A stretch of 64,000 nucleotides of DNA from Adineta vaga (Eukaryota > Rotifera): the NCBI GenBank assembly GCA_021613535.1, contig CP075496.1, forward strand, positions 10,168,001-10,232,000. The letters are read 5' to 3'. Numbering within the stretch: the stretch's first letter is position 1; the number at the start of each line of letters is the position of its first letter. A program made the translations under genes and the position numbers. The notes under the pieces are model-generated. The model was not told the origin of the DNA and searched no databases. It saw only the letters and a list, made by a program, of their open reading frames with translations. Shown one piece after another: positions 11,614-23,559 of this stretch.

Positions 11614-12615
11614 TTATGTATCGACAGTTAAAATACAATTTGAATCCGAATCAGCTAATATGACTGAAAATGATGAATTCAAAAAACTTTGTTGTTTTTC
11701 TTGCATTTGTTGTGTATGAAAATATTGTATTCTCCATCGTTGAATAAACGCTAATGTATATTTTCGTTCTATTGTTATACAAAGAACTGTTAACGCAATC
11801 ATTATAACTGTTATTGTACTTAATATAATATGTCCATAGATAACAATTTTATTGACAGAGAAATGTGTAATAATTAAAGTGAAACGAACGAAAAATTCTA
11901 ATAGATAACCAATAGACCAAATACTTGTAATTATTTGACTTGAACGACGAAATGATGAGCAATTTGTATAGAGCCATTCATAAACTTGAGCAACTTCTTG
12001 TTTGTGAGATAAATTTTCACCGATTGTTTCTTCATTTAATCTCGAATAGTTTGTATCAAATTTATCTTCTTTAGTAGGAAATATATGATCAGGTAAACCA
12101 ACATCAGCACGTTTTGTTGGTACTAAATCTTGATAGAAATAATATGCCATTGGTCTCCAACGGCAACGATGTTTACAACATTGAAATGGTATTAATGTTA
12201 CACCAAAAATAAATGATAAAACAACGGTAATTAAAGATTTTTCTAATAGCAAAATAATAGGACTACGTGAAATAACTGCAACTAATGCAGTAACAACAAA
12301 TGAAAAGAAAACAAGAAATCCAAGTGCATCAAAGGTACATAACCATACCGCTTTACAAATCATCATTAACAACGGTGGACTACCAGCCGCTAAAAGTGCA
12401 TAAACAGGTTTTATATGTTTTTGTAAATGGACATAGATAATCAAGGGTGCAATAACATCAATAAGTATTGTTAGACAAAATCGTGGTATATGATGTTTGA
12501 ATGTATGCCAAACGGAAAATTTTATATCGACGGGTATTTGATTTCGTTTCACATGTTGTTGTTGTTGAACATCCGTAGTAGTACATATAATAGCAACATC
12601 ATCTGTTGGATACAT
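11614..12615 (-). CDS. VC0807-like multi-pass membrane protein, copy 1
   Basis: Single-exon 333-aa protein from the ATG at 12615. It has about six hydrophobic helices: three or four in the first half, a loop, and two in the second half. Core motifs are FDALGFLVFF, RSPIILLLEKSLIT, RPMAYYFYQDLVPTKR and the distal block HKQEVAQVYEWLY. The pattern PxxLLLxxSxxT followed by RPxxYY resembles the integral membrane family known from bacteria as VC0807, also present in fungi; its biochemical role is unknown. The loop after DVGLPD is poorly conserved among the copies. Two intact paralogues (13431, 18680) and one fragment (26956) lie nearby on the same strand. The similarity to VC0807 is by eye and needs a profile search. 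Confidence 0.7.
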   Translation of the reverse strand: MYPTDDVAIICTTTDVQQQQHVKRNQIPVDIKFSVWHTFKHHIPRFCLTILIDVIAPLIIYVHLQKHIKPVYALLAAGSPPLLMMICKAVWLCTFDALGFLVFFSFVVTALVAVISRSPIILLLEKSLITVVLSFIFGVTLIPFQCCKHRCRWRPMAYYFYQDLVPTKRADVGLPDHIFPTKEDKFDTNYSRLNEETIGENLSHKQEVAQVYEWLYTNCSSFRRSSQIITSIWSIGYLLEFFVRFTLIITHFSVNKIVIYGHIILSTITVIMIALTVLCITIERKYTLAFIQRWRIQYFHTQQMQEKQQSFLNSSFSVILADSDSNCILTVDT

Positions 12616-13430
12616 CAAAGATTCGTTGAAATAGAAAAATATAAAATCTGAATCTAAACAAAATGTGTGTGACTATATATTCTTTGAAAAATAAGTAGGA
12701 GTATGAGGCAATTATCGATGATAGAGATAAATGAAAATGTGTGCGAATAACAACCGAGTTACCTTTACTTATTGAATAGAAAAAAAAGACCTAGGTGCAT
12801 ATTCATGAATACGATTGACCTTGTGTGAGGTCAGCTTAACTAGACGAAGTAAGACAATTTGGTTTAACCAAGTTTAGAATTCACATCGGAACAATGCTTG
12901 TTCTCGTTAAATTATGTTGACATACCTCGATCATTTTGCAGAAAATTTCTTCTATAAAAATATTTTCCTTGATATAAAGTTATGCGGATGTATATATTAT
13001 ATATGAGTACGACTGTCATGCAATTAATTCGTCTATTTCCTCGGTTGTTTTCAATCACGTTTTGTATGTATCGATTTAGGAACGAGAAAAAAAATCATTG
13101 TGATAGTTTAATATAAACTATGCATCGGTTGCTGACGACAACGAATAATGCCGAGTAATTTCGTGTTCATGCGCAATATAAGAGAAATACTTATATAGTT
13201 TGTTTATTCTTTCCTTTTCCTTCGAGTAGATTTTCACATTTTTTTGCATTAAATTATACATATATACCTTGAAAAAATTTTTTTTTCTCTTTGTTTCTCT
13301 TCCTCTCTTTTGTCGTTTCTCGAAGCGACATTAATCAAAACATTTGAAAGCGAATTCAAGCAATCATTATCAATTTTCTGTTATTTTTGTGATGCATTTC
13401 AAATCATGAATTGAAAAACAATTTATTTAT
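12616..13430. other. Spacer between VC0807-like copies 1 and 2
   Basis: AT-rich, no exon recognised. It must hold the promoter of copy 1 and the 3' end of copy 2. Confidence 0.5.
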
Positions 13431-14378
13431 TCAAGTTATAATATTTCGATTAAAGTTATGAACAGTTAATGTTGGTTGATGAATAATTAAATGATGTTTT
13501 TTCCATTGATCAATTAATTTTAATGTTTGTTTTCTTTCTTTTGTTATACAAAGAACAGTTAAAAGAATTAAAAGACTTGACATTAAACTTAATATGACAT
13601 GACCATAGATAAAGATCTTTTCAACAGATAAATGAATTAAAATCAAAAATAATCGTGCAAGAAATTCTAATAATAGTCCAATAGCCCATATAATTGTTAT
13701 CATATAACATGAACGACGAAAAGATAAACAATGTGCATAGATCCATTCATAAACTTGAGCAACTTCTTGTTTATGAGTTAATTGAGGTAATATATTCTCT
13801 TCCATCAATTCCATTTGTTGATCATCCATCAATTCTTGTTCACTTTCAAATACAATATCAGGTAAACCAACATCAGCACGTTTTGTTGGTACTAAATCTT
13901 GGTAGAAATAATAAGCAAGAGGACGTATATAACATCGATGATGACAACAATGAAATGGTATTAATGTTATTGCAAAAATAATGGATATAACACCGGTTAC
14001 AAGTGATTTTTCTAATAATAAAATAACAGGATTACGTGTAATGATAGCAGCAATAGCTGATGCAGAAAAAGCAATAAAAACCAGAAAACCAAGTGCATCG
14101 AATGTTCGTGAGATAATACCTTTAATAATAACCATGATTAATGGTGGAATACCAGCAGCTAGAAGTGCATGAACTGGTTTTGTTCGTTTCTGTAGAAGAA
14201 GATAGACGACAAATGGAAAAATAAGATCAACAAGAATTGTTAGGAGAAAACGTGGAATATGTTGTTTAATCGTATTCCAAACAGAAAATCGTGTTTGTTG
14301 TATAGATAGTGCAACATCTTCGTGGGAATCAATGTCCAAATTCAATGATAAACAATCAGAATCGGAATCAGAAGCCAT
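13431..14378 (-). CDS. VC0807-like multi-pass membrane protein, copy 2
   Basis: Single-exon 315-aa protein beginning MASDSDSD. It shares the order of motifs with copies 1 and 3: FSVWNTIKQHIPRFLLTIL, FDALGFLVFIAF, RNPVILLLEKSLVTG, RPLAYYFYQDLVPTKRADVG and KQEVAQVYEWIYAHC-SFRRS. About six hydrophobic helices. The central loop is acidic and differs from the others. In its middle it is closest to copy 3: the nucleotide stretch coding the DALGFLV helix is almost the same in both. Likely a membrane protein of unknown substrate or partner. There are no introns, unlike most neighbours, which fits a retained foreign origin or retroposition (inference). Confidence 0.7.
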   Translation of the reverse strand: MASDSDSDCLSLNLDIDSHEDVALSIQQTRFSVWNTIKQHIPRFLLTILVDLIFPFVVYLLLQKRTKPVHALLAAGIPPLIMVIIKGIISRTFDALGFLVFIAFSASAIAAIITRNPVILLLEKSLVTGVISIIFAITLIPFHCCHHRCYIRPLAYYFYQDLVPTKRADVGLPDIVFESEQELMDDQQMELMEENILPQLTHKQEVAQVYEWIYAHCLSFRRSCYMITIIWAIGLLLEFLARLFLILIHLSVEKIFIYGHVILSLMSSLLILLTVLCITKERKQTLKLIDQWKKHHLIIHQPTLTVHNFNRNIIT

Positions 14379-16207
14379 TGGATTAATTTTCAGTACTTAA
14401 AATCAAATTTTAGAGAGTAAATATTTAAAATATTTCATCTTATTAAATTCAAAATTACACATGACAAATAAAATAACAAAACGGAAATGATTTTTGATAT
14501 TTCGAACGATAAACATCGTCATTTCTTTTATTGAGTACTTCTTATCATATTTTACATGGTCGATCAACGACATACATATTCAAAACTAACGACGTCATTT
14601 TAATAACCTTATCAGAGATATCTATATAAATTTCTCGAGAAATCTAATAGAAATATCTGTATGTCTAATTAACTTGACTATAACATATTTTATCGACATT
14701 ATTTTCCTTCCTCCTACACACTCATAAATTAGACTCGAAGGTTTTTTCTTCAAGTAAATGATTCAGATATAAATCGCATATTTTCTTCAACAATAATGAA
14801 AAACAATCTTCGAAATAATACTCACTTCGAATATTGGATCATCATTGATAATTATCATTACTTTGTTTTTTTTTCTCAAATATTATCGTAATGTTGAATT
14901 AACACAGTGAGAATCATTCAAGCATATAGGCACGTGAAGGAATCTAGTTGCATTAAATGTAGTTTCTTCTCCTCTTTTCTTTTTTTCTCGTATATAAAAA
15001 TAATAACTCTTAGACGGTCGGATTTTTTTTACATATTCAAATGAATATATACAAGACACGTTTTCTTTGCTCTTATAAATATTGTCGATATAGTGTGATT
15101 TTATTTCGTAATAAAAAAAGAAAGCGAAAGAAGCAACATGTTTTTTTTTGTTATGGTCGTTCTCATAAAGTTTGATTTTTATCGTATCTGCAAAAGAAAT
15201 GAATGATGCGCAATCATATGTGATTTTCGATTTCTAAGAAGTCATATTCAATGTCTAGACATGTTAATTGATGACCCTTTTTTTGTCTAGTAATTTAACA
15301 TATCGTTGTTGTCCTCGGTAAGAAATAGATTGTTGAAAAGATGGATAATATCTTTCTGTAATGAAAACAAGTTGATTTTCATTGAACTATTATATTTCAA
15401 TTGATGAAATACAGAACGAAAATTGCATTCCAATGTCTATGAAATATGTTGATATATAAAATTCAAAAGATAATATTACGGGTCAAATTCTAACGTTTTC
15501 TTCATCAAATATTATGTTTGATAACAACTTTATCTTGGGAAAAAAATAAATGAAAACTACATTTTTCGACCGATTATATTCGTTTTACTTCTGACGATAT
15601 GAATTACTTCAATTCTTATTATATTACTCATACTACATTTGTCAGAGAATATCAATCTCGTAATGTTGCATCATCTAACTGATATTTGTCTTGAGAATTA
15701 TGAGTATCCCACACAGTTTGTTTTTAAAAGCATACTTTTTGTTTCTTATCTATAATGAAATAGAGATTTCTCATGTAAATAAATAATCAACATGAATTCA
15801 TTAGTCACATTTTATAAAGGGACAATGAGTCAATGGAAAACTTTAACAATTTCGATAAAATTTCATGTGTTGAAAGTTTGCAAATGTATTAGCCGATGTT
15901 ATCTGAATTATTATCTTAGTAACAGTAAATGTGTAAGTTTTCATTTTATCAGAATTTATTGTTTATGTATTTCGTAGAGAAAGTGAAAAACAAAAATATG
16001 TTGACTCTTACAATATAGTAGATATGACAGAAAGAAGTTACATGATTTTTTTTCTCTCATTTTCTTATCTTTTTTCATAAGATATGTTTGTTTAGGAGGC
16101 GTATAAACTGTTTATATTTAGGTGACTACTGTTGTAACGACGCATACCAAGATATTTTCAGTTTCAAGCAAATCGTATTTCGAATCTTTTTGTAGGAATA
16201 CGTGAAA
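14379..16207. other. Divergent intergenic region
   Basis: 1.8 kb between VC0807-like copy 2 (minus) and receptor A (plus), so it holds both promoters. AT-rich; short open frames here lack any family resemblance. No repeat or RNA gene is recognised. Confidence 0.45.
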
Positions 16208-18334
16208 ATGTTAAGATTAGGTATGGGACAAATTTTTTCTATATTTATTTGCTATGAAAAATTCACTTCTATTGCAGCGATTATTCTTATTTTGGGGCTT
16301 ATCACAGTTCCATATATAAGATGTACCGAACCGACTACAATTGCAATTCCAACCACTGATGGTGCTTCCGTCACTGTCCCGTAAGATGAAAGTTCATTAC
16401 GCTTCTTCCGTATTTTATTTATCCTTTCACACAAAGACAGAGCGAGTATTAGATATATAGGAATTTAATTAATCGAGAGAACAGTTAACTTCTTAAAGAT
16501 ATCATCTACAATCTGCATTTCATATAAGCAAGATTACCAACAGGAATGTGTATCGAATATGTCATAATAGGTTATATAGCTCATCTCAAAATTGAGTTAG
16601 TTTAAAGAGTATGCTTTCAAACGAATATCAAGTAAAAGCTGCGTTATTAGTCAGTGATAAAATTATTTGTGAACAATACTATCAAGGAACAAATAAAGAT
16701 TTGAGTTTTTTTAATAACTGACATCAAATATACATATAGTATGTCACATTTATGTATAATCATTGTTTATTCGTAGACCTGCGACTACACAACCACCGCC
16801 AACAACAGCACCACCAACAACCGCACCACCAACAACCGCACCACCACCAACAACCGCACCGCCACCAACAACTGCACCACCACCAACAACTGCGCCGCCA
16901 CCACCAATTACGACTTTCACTTCAGCAATGGTGCCAACGACGATGACAACACCAATCGAACAAACAACAGATCCCTCCTTCACTGATCCTACCATTACTG
17001 ACATAACCACAGAAACAACTACAACTACGACTACAACAACAACAACAACACCTGCAATTTTACCCATCATTGAATGCGATTTCAATGGACCATGTTTTGG
17101 GCCTGGTGCTTTTGAAATCACAAATGGTATCAAATTCGTTACAATTCCTCTCACAAATACAACTGAACCACCTCGAGGACCAACATCAGATGCCATGTCG
17201 ATCAGTAACTATCCTTTTTCATCATCATCATCTCATCATCATCATTCGTATTCATCCGTCTTCTCTAGCTAACCCAACAAGTAACAACGAAGTATGTCAA
17301 CTTCCTTACAAACCAAAACTCGATGGTAGCACAGCAACGACAACTTGGGATGCTTGGTTTTGTTACAATGAAGAATGTCCGACAGCAAGTGGTGGAATAG
17401 GAAAATGTTCATTAGGTAAGCACATTCCACATAGTCCATGCAATTACATCAATGCTACGGAAATACTCTGCTTTGTACGAACTTGACAAGTATATGTTGT
17501 ATGTTCATAGATCAATACGGTCTCATTGCACTTCCTCCAACTGAAAGTTCAAAGACAGTGATTGATTCTTTGACTTCAAAAGCATCACCACGAGATGCAT
17601 CTGGTGATCAATGTCTTCGATTTTATTATTATTTTACTGTTTATGATGGAGCAGATTGGGGTCAACAAATTAAATTATCGATTAGACCTAATAATGCAAC
17701 TAGTGCAGATTCGATTGGAATACTCACTGTCAGCGATATGAAAGAAAATAAATGGAATATTGCTAGAATCCCATTTCGAAGAAACTCATTGAGTGATACT
17801 GTAAGATATTTTATTGAATGAAAATGCTAAGAAGTAGAAGTTGTTGATATCCATAGTTAGAAATCAATTTCATGGTTGTGGACGACAAACGGCCACAAAC
17901 TCCAGCAACAAGTCGAGACATAAACTTTGCAATGGATGTGATGAGATTGTATGATTATAATTGTTCATGTAAGTGAAAATGTTATGAGAAGGAGAGATGA
18001 TTTGGATGGTGGTTTCTTTTAGATGTGGGAGAGGTAATCGATGGAGTCTCTCGTCCCACTGATCCACCTCCACCTGGTGACAGTGAGTAGTTAATGGTGT
18101 GATGATCTGCTAAAATACTTTGTTGTACTTGTAGAAGGACCAAATTTAGGGTTGATTCTTGGTCTTTCTTTGGGTATTGGTATTCCAGTATTGTTGGCAG
18201 CCGTCATTGGTACTGTAATCGTCATAAAAAAGAAGAATAATTCCGGTGATGCAAAAAATAATATACCAATGAATAAGCGTCCAGGAAAGAGCATGTATGA
18301 TGAAGATCCATTCAACGATCCAAATGCATTTTAA
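16208..18334 (+). CDS. Receptor A: mucin-like single-pass protein with MAM-like ectodomain
   Basis: Eight exons: 16208-16220, 16278-16380, 16777-17204, 17269-17415, 17511-17800, 17857-17968, 18023-18082 and 18135-18334; 450 aa with every junction in phase. The signal peptide MLRLAIILILGLITVPYIRC is built across the first intron. A Thr/Pro-rich stalk (about aa 39-130: PPTTA repeats and a Thr run) precedes the ectodomain. That starts ECDFNGPCFGPGAFEITNG, has the core GDQCLRFYYYFTVYDGADWG, and closes with INFAMD-LYDYNCS. The first Cys pair, the aromatic CL-F-YY strand and the final D-LY-C strand suggest a MAM-like fold. A short Pro-rich linker, one TM helix (GLILGLSLGIGIPVLLAAVI) and a tail ending DPFNDPNAF follow. 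Probably a cell-surface adhesion or recognition protein. Exons 3-7 and their introns are almost identical to receptor C. Confidence 0.8.
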
Positions 18335-18679
18335 TTGGTCTATTTTGATACTTTTTGTTGTTATTATTTTCTTACCTTTTTTGTACTACTGCATTTATAT
18401 GAAGGATAGGAAGCCTGATAAATCGATCAGTAGATTCTTTTAAACAATGCGAAGAATTGTAAAATTGATAAATTTTCCTGTATTATTCATTAAGATTTAT
18501 ATTGTGTTATAAGAATTTTCTCAACAATTCATTTTTCTAGATCAAATAATGACTCATTTAGGTAACATTATTGAATTCTGTTTTGCTTTGCATACAATTT
18601 CTATTCATATATTCACAGTAGAGAAAATCATTATTGACAATCATACATATAATATAGCCTGCAACTATTCTTATGTTCA
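18335..18679. other. Convergent 3' spacer between receptor A and VC0807-like copy 3
   Basis: 345 bp holding the 3' ends of two convergent genes. No further feature is seen. Confidence 0.55.
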
Positions 18680-19546
18680 TTAAATTTCCAAGTGAGTCTT
18701 TTTCCATTGTTGAATAAATCTTAATGTTCGTTTTCTTTCTTTTGCTATACAAAAAATTGTTAATGTAATACATATAATTGTTACAGAAGTTAATATCACA
18801 TGTCCATATATAACAATTTTATCCAATTTTAAATGTATAACAATTAGTATAAGTCGTCCAAGAAATTCTAATAAAAATCCTATGGACCAAATACTTGTTA
18901 TCATATAACATGCTGAACGAAATGATGAACAATGTGCATAAATCCATGCATAGACTTGTGCAACTTCTTGTTTAGGTGTTAATTTTGTTATTGTTAATTC
19001 TCCTTCATGTTGTTCATCAAACATTTCATGTTCATCCTCAAATAAACTATCCGGCAAACCAACTTCTATTCGTTTTGTTGGTACTAAATCTTGATAGAAA
19101 TAATAAGCAAGAGGACGTATATAAAAACGTTGTTGAAAACATCGTAATGGTATTAATGTTAAACCAAATATAATCGATAAAATCCCTGTAATCACAGATT
19201 TTTCTAGGAGAAGAACAATTGGATTATGTGTAATAACAGCAACAATAGCCGAAATGAGAAAAGCAATAAAAACCAGAAAACCAAGTGCATCGAATGTTCG
19301 TGAGATAATACCTTTGATAATAACCATGATTAATGGTGGTGTACCAGCAATTAATAGAGCATACACAGGTTTGATAAGTTTTTGAAGACTAAAATAAATC
19401 ACAAGTGGGAGAAGAAGATCAACAAGAATTGTTATTAGAAAACGTGGAATATGATGTTTGAATGTATCCCAGATAGAAAATTGGATTTGTTCAGATGACA
19501 TAGGTTCTTTTTGTTCATTGATTGGTGGAGACGATTTAGAAGCCAT
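18680..19546 (-). CDS. VC0807-like multi-pass membrane protein, copy 3
   Basis: Single-exon 288-aa protein starting MASKSSPP. Motifs run as in copies 1 and 2: FSIWDTFKHHIPRFLITILV, FDALGFLVFIAF, HNPIVLLLEKSVITG, RPLAYYFYQDLVPTKRIEVG and KQEVAQVYAWIYAHC. The N- and C-termini are shorter than in the other copies. It converges with receptor A across 345 bp. A degraded relative sits in the same tail-to-tail position after receptor C, which suggests the pair was duplicated together. Function unknown, polytopic membrane protein. Confidence 0.7.
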   Translation of the reverse strand: MASKSSPPINEQKEPMSSEQIQFSIWDTFKHHIPRFLITILVDLLLPLVIYFSLQKLIKPVYALLIAGTPPLIMVIIKGIISRTFDALGFLVFIAFLISAIVAVITHNPIVLLLEKSVITGILSIIFGLTLIPLRCFQQRFYIRPLAYYFYQDLVPTKRIEVGLPDSLFEDEHEMFDEQHEGELTITKLTPKQEVAQVYAWIYAHCSSFRSACYMITSIWSIGFLLEFLGRLILIVIHLKLDKIVIYGHVILTSVTIICITLTIFCIAKERKRTLRFIQQWKKTHLEI

Positions 19547-20688
19547 TGGAGAATTTTAAATCTTAAATAAAGCATACAAATGAATTCTATCATCTATTCG
19601 ACATTAATCAACTAATATGATTGTTTATTTCATATAATTATTTACGAACTTTTTCTTTATTATATATTTTATGAAATCGATTTTTTGTTTGTAGATGATT
19701 GGTACATATTATTCTGTCTGTACCGATTGATTCATTCTCAGTCAGTAATATTAGTAATACATACGACAACTTGTGTCTCTATTATTTATTTTATATCTTC
19801 CTCTCTTGCGTTCGATAGTATATATATATGATTAGCAACCATGTGTGTACTAGCGATAACTATCGTTGTCGAATCATCCTTATATTTATAAGTTTGTTAT
19901 ATATATATTCTACTTTTCTTTTCTAGATGTATAATACACATATACGTTTGTTTGGTTATAACAAATTAGTTTTACTTACCAATGAAATTTAATATATATA
20001 TGTGTTCAGAATATATTTATCAAGAAGAGAATAAGATTTTTATAAAAGAAACCTGTTCGTATTTTTTTTTTCTTATAAAACGTCGACAGAATGGAAGAGG
20101 CAGTCGTGACGACGATGGCAAAAATGAACAAAAGAATAAGATTCATATGCATCACATTCCGTCAGAAATAAATATGTAGATGTAGTTTGTTGCCGAGCGT
20201 TCTTTTCTTTTTGTTGTAATCCTTTGATCAGATGTCCTTGTTGTTCATTGTTGAAAAGAGGAAAAAAACAATTATGTGATGAATTTTATGAATGATATAA
20301 TTATTTTTTCGTGAACCTGAAAATACATTGAATTTAAAATTGTTTCATGGAAATGTTTGAATGATTTCGATCGACAAAAAAAATGAATTCATTAGTTTTG
20401 ATATATGTTTACAGATCTTGTCATTTTAGAATGAAATTATCTTTGAATGAAAATTGATAGTTTTGATATTATTTTATAATGAAACTATGTTTTTAAAAGA
20501 GATTTCATGGTGATAAGATTTTTAAAATCATAAAAATTATTTTTCTTTTATTCTTATCTTCGTTGAAAAATATCTTTTAATTTACGACGCAATAGAATTA
20601 CTCATATCTACCTGATTCTTAGACTATCTTATTTAGATAAAACGTTAACTATTTTGACAAAAAAAATTCTCTTACATACAGATACACG
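19547..20688. other. Divergent intergenic region, copy 3 / receptor B
   Basis: AT-rich, with short AT dinucleotide runs near 19820 and 19900. Must hold promoters for both flanking genes. No exon is recognised. Confidence 0.45.
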
Positions 20689-23559
20689 ATGTTCAAATTA
20701 GGTAAAATTCAGATTTGATTTTTTTCATAGTTAGTTAATTTTATAATCGATAGAGGTTATTATCATTGTGAGCATATGGATCATTCCGGTGATTGAAAGT
20801 CAAAAGTATCTAGATTGCACATTTGATCAAGGTGATGTACCATGTAGACTTAATCCAGTTGACACATCTCCAGAATTACAAACTATAAGTTCTATTCCAA
20901 TAGATAATCCATTGACAGCTAACGTGCTGCCATTGTCTGATGTTACATCTATTAGTAAGTAGATACTTCATAATTCGACGTCCACATGTGTAGATGAGTT
21001 TTTGTTATAATGTCTAGCTAGACCAACTATTGGAAATAATCTCCCTTGTCAAATACCTTATAAACATAATAATAGTTCTGAAAATATTTATTTCTGTGCT
21101 CAAATGGAAAGCTCATCAAACTTGTCTTCTTGTATAACAACAGACTTTACGAATCAAGAATGTATGCTTGGTAGGATATTTGTTTTAATCTGTTTTATAT
21201 ATTCATATATTCATACGAATAGGTCAATATGTAATGGCACAACTAGATACAAAAGAAAATTTCACTTATTATATTGAAGTACCAGGTACAACAGGTCCAT
21301 CCTGCTTAACTTTGTATTATTATATAACACGTCCTAATGTTGGTCAAATTGTTGTCTGGTGTACTGATATTGTTGGTGGTACAACTGAACAAATTGGGAT
21401 AATCTCAAGTGTACCATATAATGGATGGCATCAGGCTCATTTTACTTTCGAGCCACGTGTAATGAATTATTATGTAAGTCGATAGAAATGAATTGAGCAT
21501 TATTATACGGTATTGTTTGCATTATATTCCGTATAGATACATTTCGATTTAGTTCGGTTGGAACACGCAGATCAAATAATATTTATTGCTTTCGATGAAA
21601 TCAAAATCGTTATTGGTCATTGTGGTATGAAGTTTTTATTGATTCGTTCTGTGTCGAGTGATATTTTTCATTTTCTTCAGATGGTGATATTGTTGAAACC
21701 ACTACTGTAAGTCTGATTTAGTCTTTCTCTTAGTTCTTCATGGTTTTCATCGGACATTAAGAAAGTCGATCAAACATCACAAACAACTACGCAAGAAGTA
21801 GTTGTTACTACGGTAATAACTCTATGTTGATTAAAAAATTTGATAACATGTTTTGTCAACCACATCTCAATTCATTCTAGAGTACTGCAGTTTCCACACA
21901 AGAAACTATGCCACCATCAACAGAAACATCAAGTACATCAACAATGTAAGATGCTAAACTATTCATTGAAAAAATTTACAATGATTCTCCTATATGATAA
22001 AGTAGTAAAATTATGCACTATTCATTTGATATATATATATATATATCATAGATCGTATCTTTAGCACCTGTTCAATGCTTAAAAATTTATTTTATCAACA
22101 GGAACTATGTTTCATCAATTTCTTTTTCATATATTTACTATCTAGATCAACACCAGTAGAAACAACAGAGTCTTTTTCATCTCAAACTTGGTTCGAAACA
22201 ACTGTTCCAACTACAATTACTCCTATCGTTACTACGGAACAGCCTTTTCATGCAATATTTCAGTGTGATTTTACTACATCATGTTTTGGAAACGATGCTT
22301 TTCGAATTACTAATGGAAATGAATTTAATCCAACGAATCTATCGAATAGTTCTGAACCACCCGAAGCACCTACATCAGATGTGACATCCATTAGTTGATA
22401 TAATTTTTTTAGTTCTTCTATACTAGTGTATAATTTTATTAATATCTTCTAGCTAATCCAACAAGTAACAACGAAGTATGTCAACTTCCTTACAAACCAA
22501 AACACGATGATAGCAACGAAACGACAACTTGGGATATGTGGTTTTGTTACAATGAAGAATGTCCAACAAAAAGTGGTGAGAAAGGAGCATGTGTAGTAGG
22601 TACGTATATTCTCTCCAGATTATGCAATCAAATCCGTGCTACGGACGTTCTCTTTTTGTGTATGAACTTGACAAGTATATGTTGCATATTTATAGATCAA
22701 TACGGTCTCATTTCACTTGTTCCATCGGAAAATGCCAAGATAGTAATCGATTCATTGACTCCAAATGTATCACCACGAGATGTATCGGGTGATCAATGTC
22801 TTCGATTTTATTATTATTTTACAGTTTATGATGGAGCAGATTGGGGTCAACAAATCGAGCTCACAATCAGATATAACAATGGTAGCGTTCAGGCTTCAAT
22901 TGGAACACTCACCATCGATGATATGAGAGAAAATAAATGGAATATTGCTACAATCCCTTTTCAAAGAGAATCATCGAATGATACTGTAAGACATTTTTTC
23001 TTTCAAAGAAAGGTACAGTAAATGCAACATGTCTCAATCTTTCTAGTTGCAAATTGTTTTCCAAGTTTTACTCGATAATCGAGAAGAAAATGCGACAACG
23101 AATCGTACAATAAATTTTGGAATGGATAATATTGAGTTGTATAATTACAACTGTTCCTGTAAGTCGAAAGGAAAAAAATGTTTGAAAAAACGAGAATGGT
23201 AAAGACTAAAGCGGTATGTTCTGTTTTAGATGTGAATGAACAACTGGCTACGACAACAGTTTCTACTCAATCGACTACAATAACAACCACTGAACCAAAA
23301 GCCACCCCTCCAAATAAAAGTAAGTCAATTTTCGAGTGATTACGGGTGGAAATTGTTTTTATTCTAATTTGCAGAAGAGCCAGATTTGGGATTAATTCTC
23401 GGACTTTCATTGGGTATTGGAGGTATTTTTATCATTATTATTACTGGATTTCTAATTCACAAATGCAAGGTGAAAGGACGGGCACGCAAAAAGAGTGCAT
23501 ATGAATACGATAAATATTTTCCATTAGAATCACCTCTTCATAAACGAAACAATAAATAA
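20689..23559 (+). CDS. Receptor B: two-module MAM-like single-pass protein
   Basis: Fourteen predicted exons: 20689-20701, 20754-20954, 21018-21170, 21223-21473, 21537-21624, 21681-21706, 21762-21812, 21881-21945, 22146-22393, 22453-22599, 22696-22985, 23047-23158, 23230-23319 and 23375-23559; 639 aa, phases consistent. A signal peptide (MFKLEVIIIVSIWIIPVIES) leads into module 1 (YLDCTFDQGDVPCRLNP, CLTLYYYITRP). A Thr/Ser-rich linker made of three small exons follows. Module 2 runs QCDFTTSCFGNDAFRITNG, CLRFYYYFTVYDGADWG, INFGMDNIELYNYNCS. Then comes a Thr-rich juxtamembrane exon, one TM helix (GLSLGIGGIFIIIITGFLI) and a basic tail ending HKRNNK. Module 2 exon lengths (147, 290, 112) equal those of A and C. 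The donor at 22394 is GTTGAT, weaker than its counterpart GTAACT. Small linker exons are the least certain part. Confidence 0.72.
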
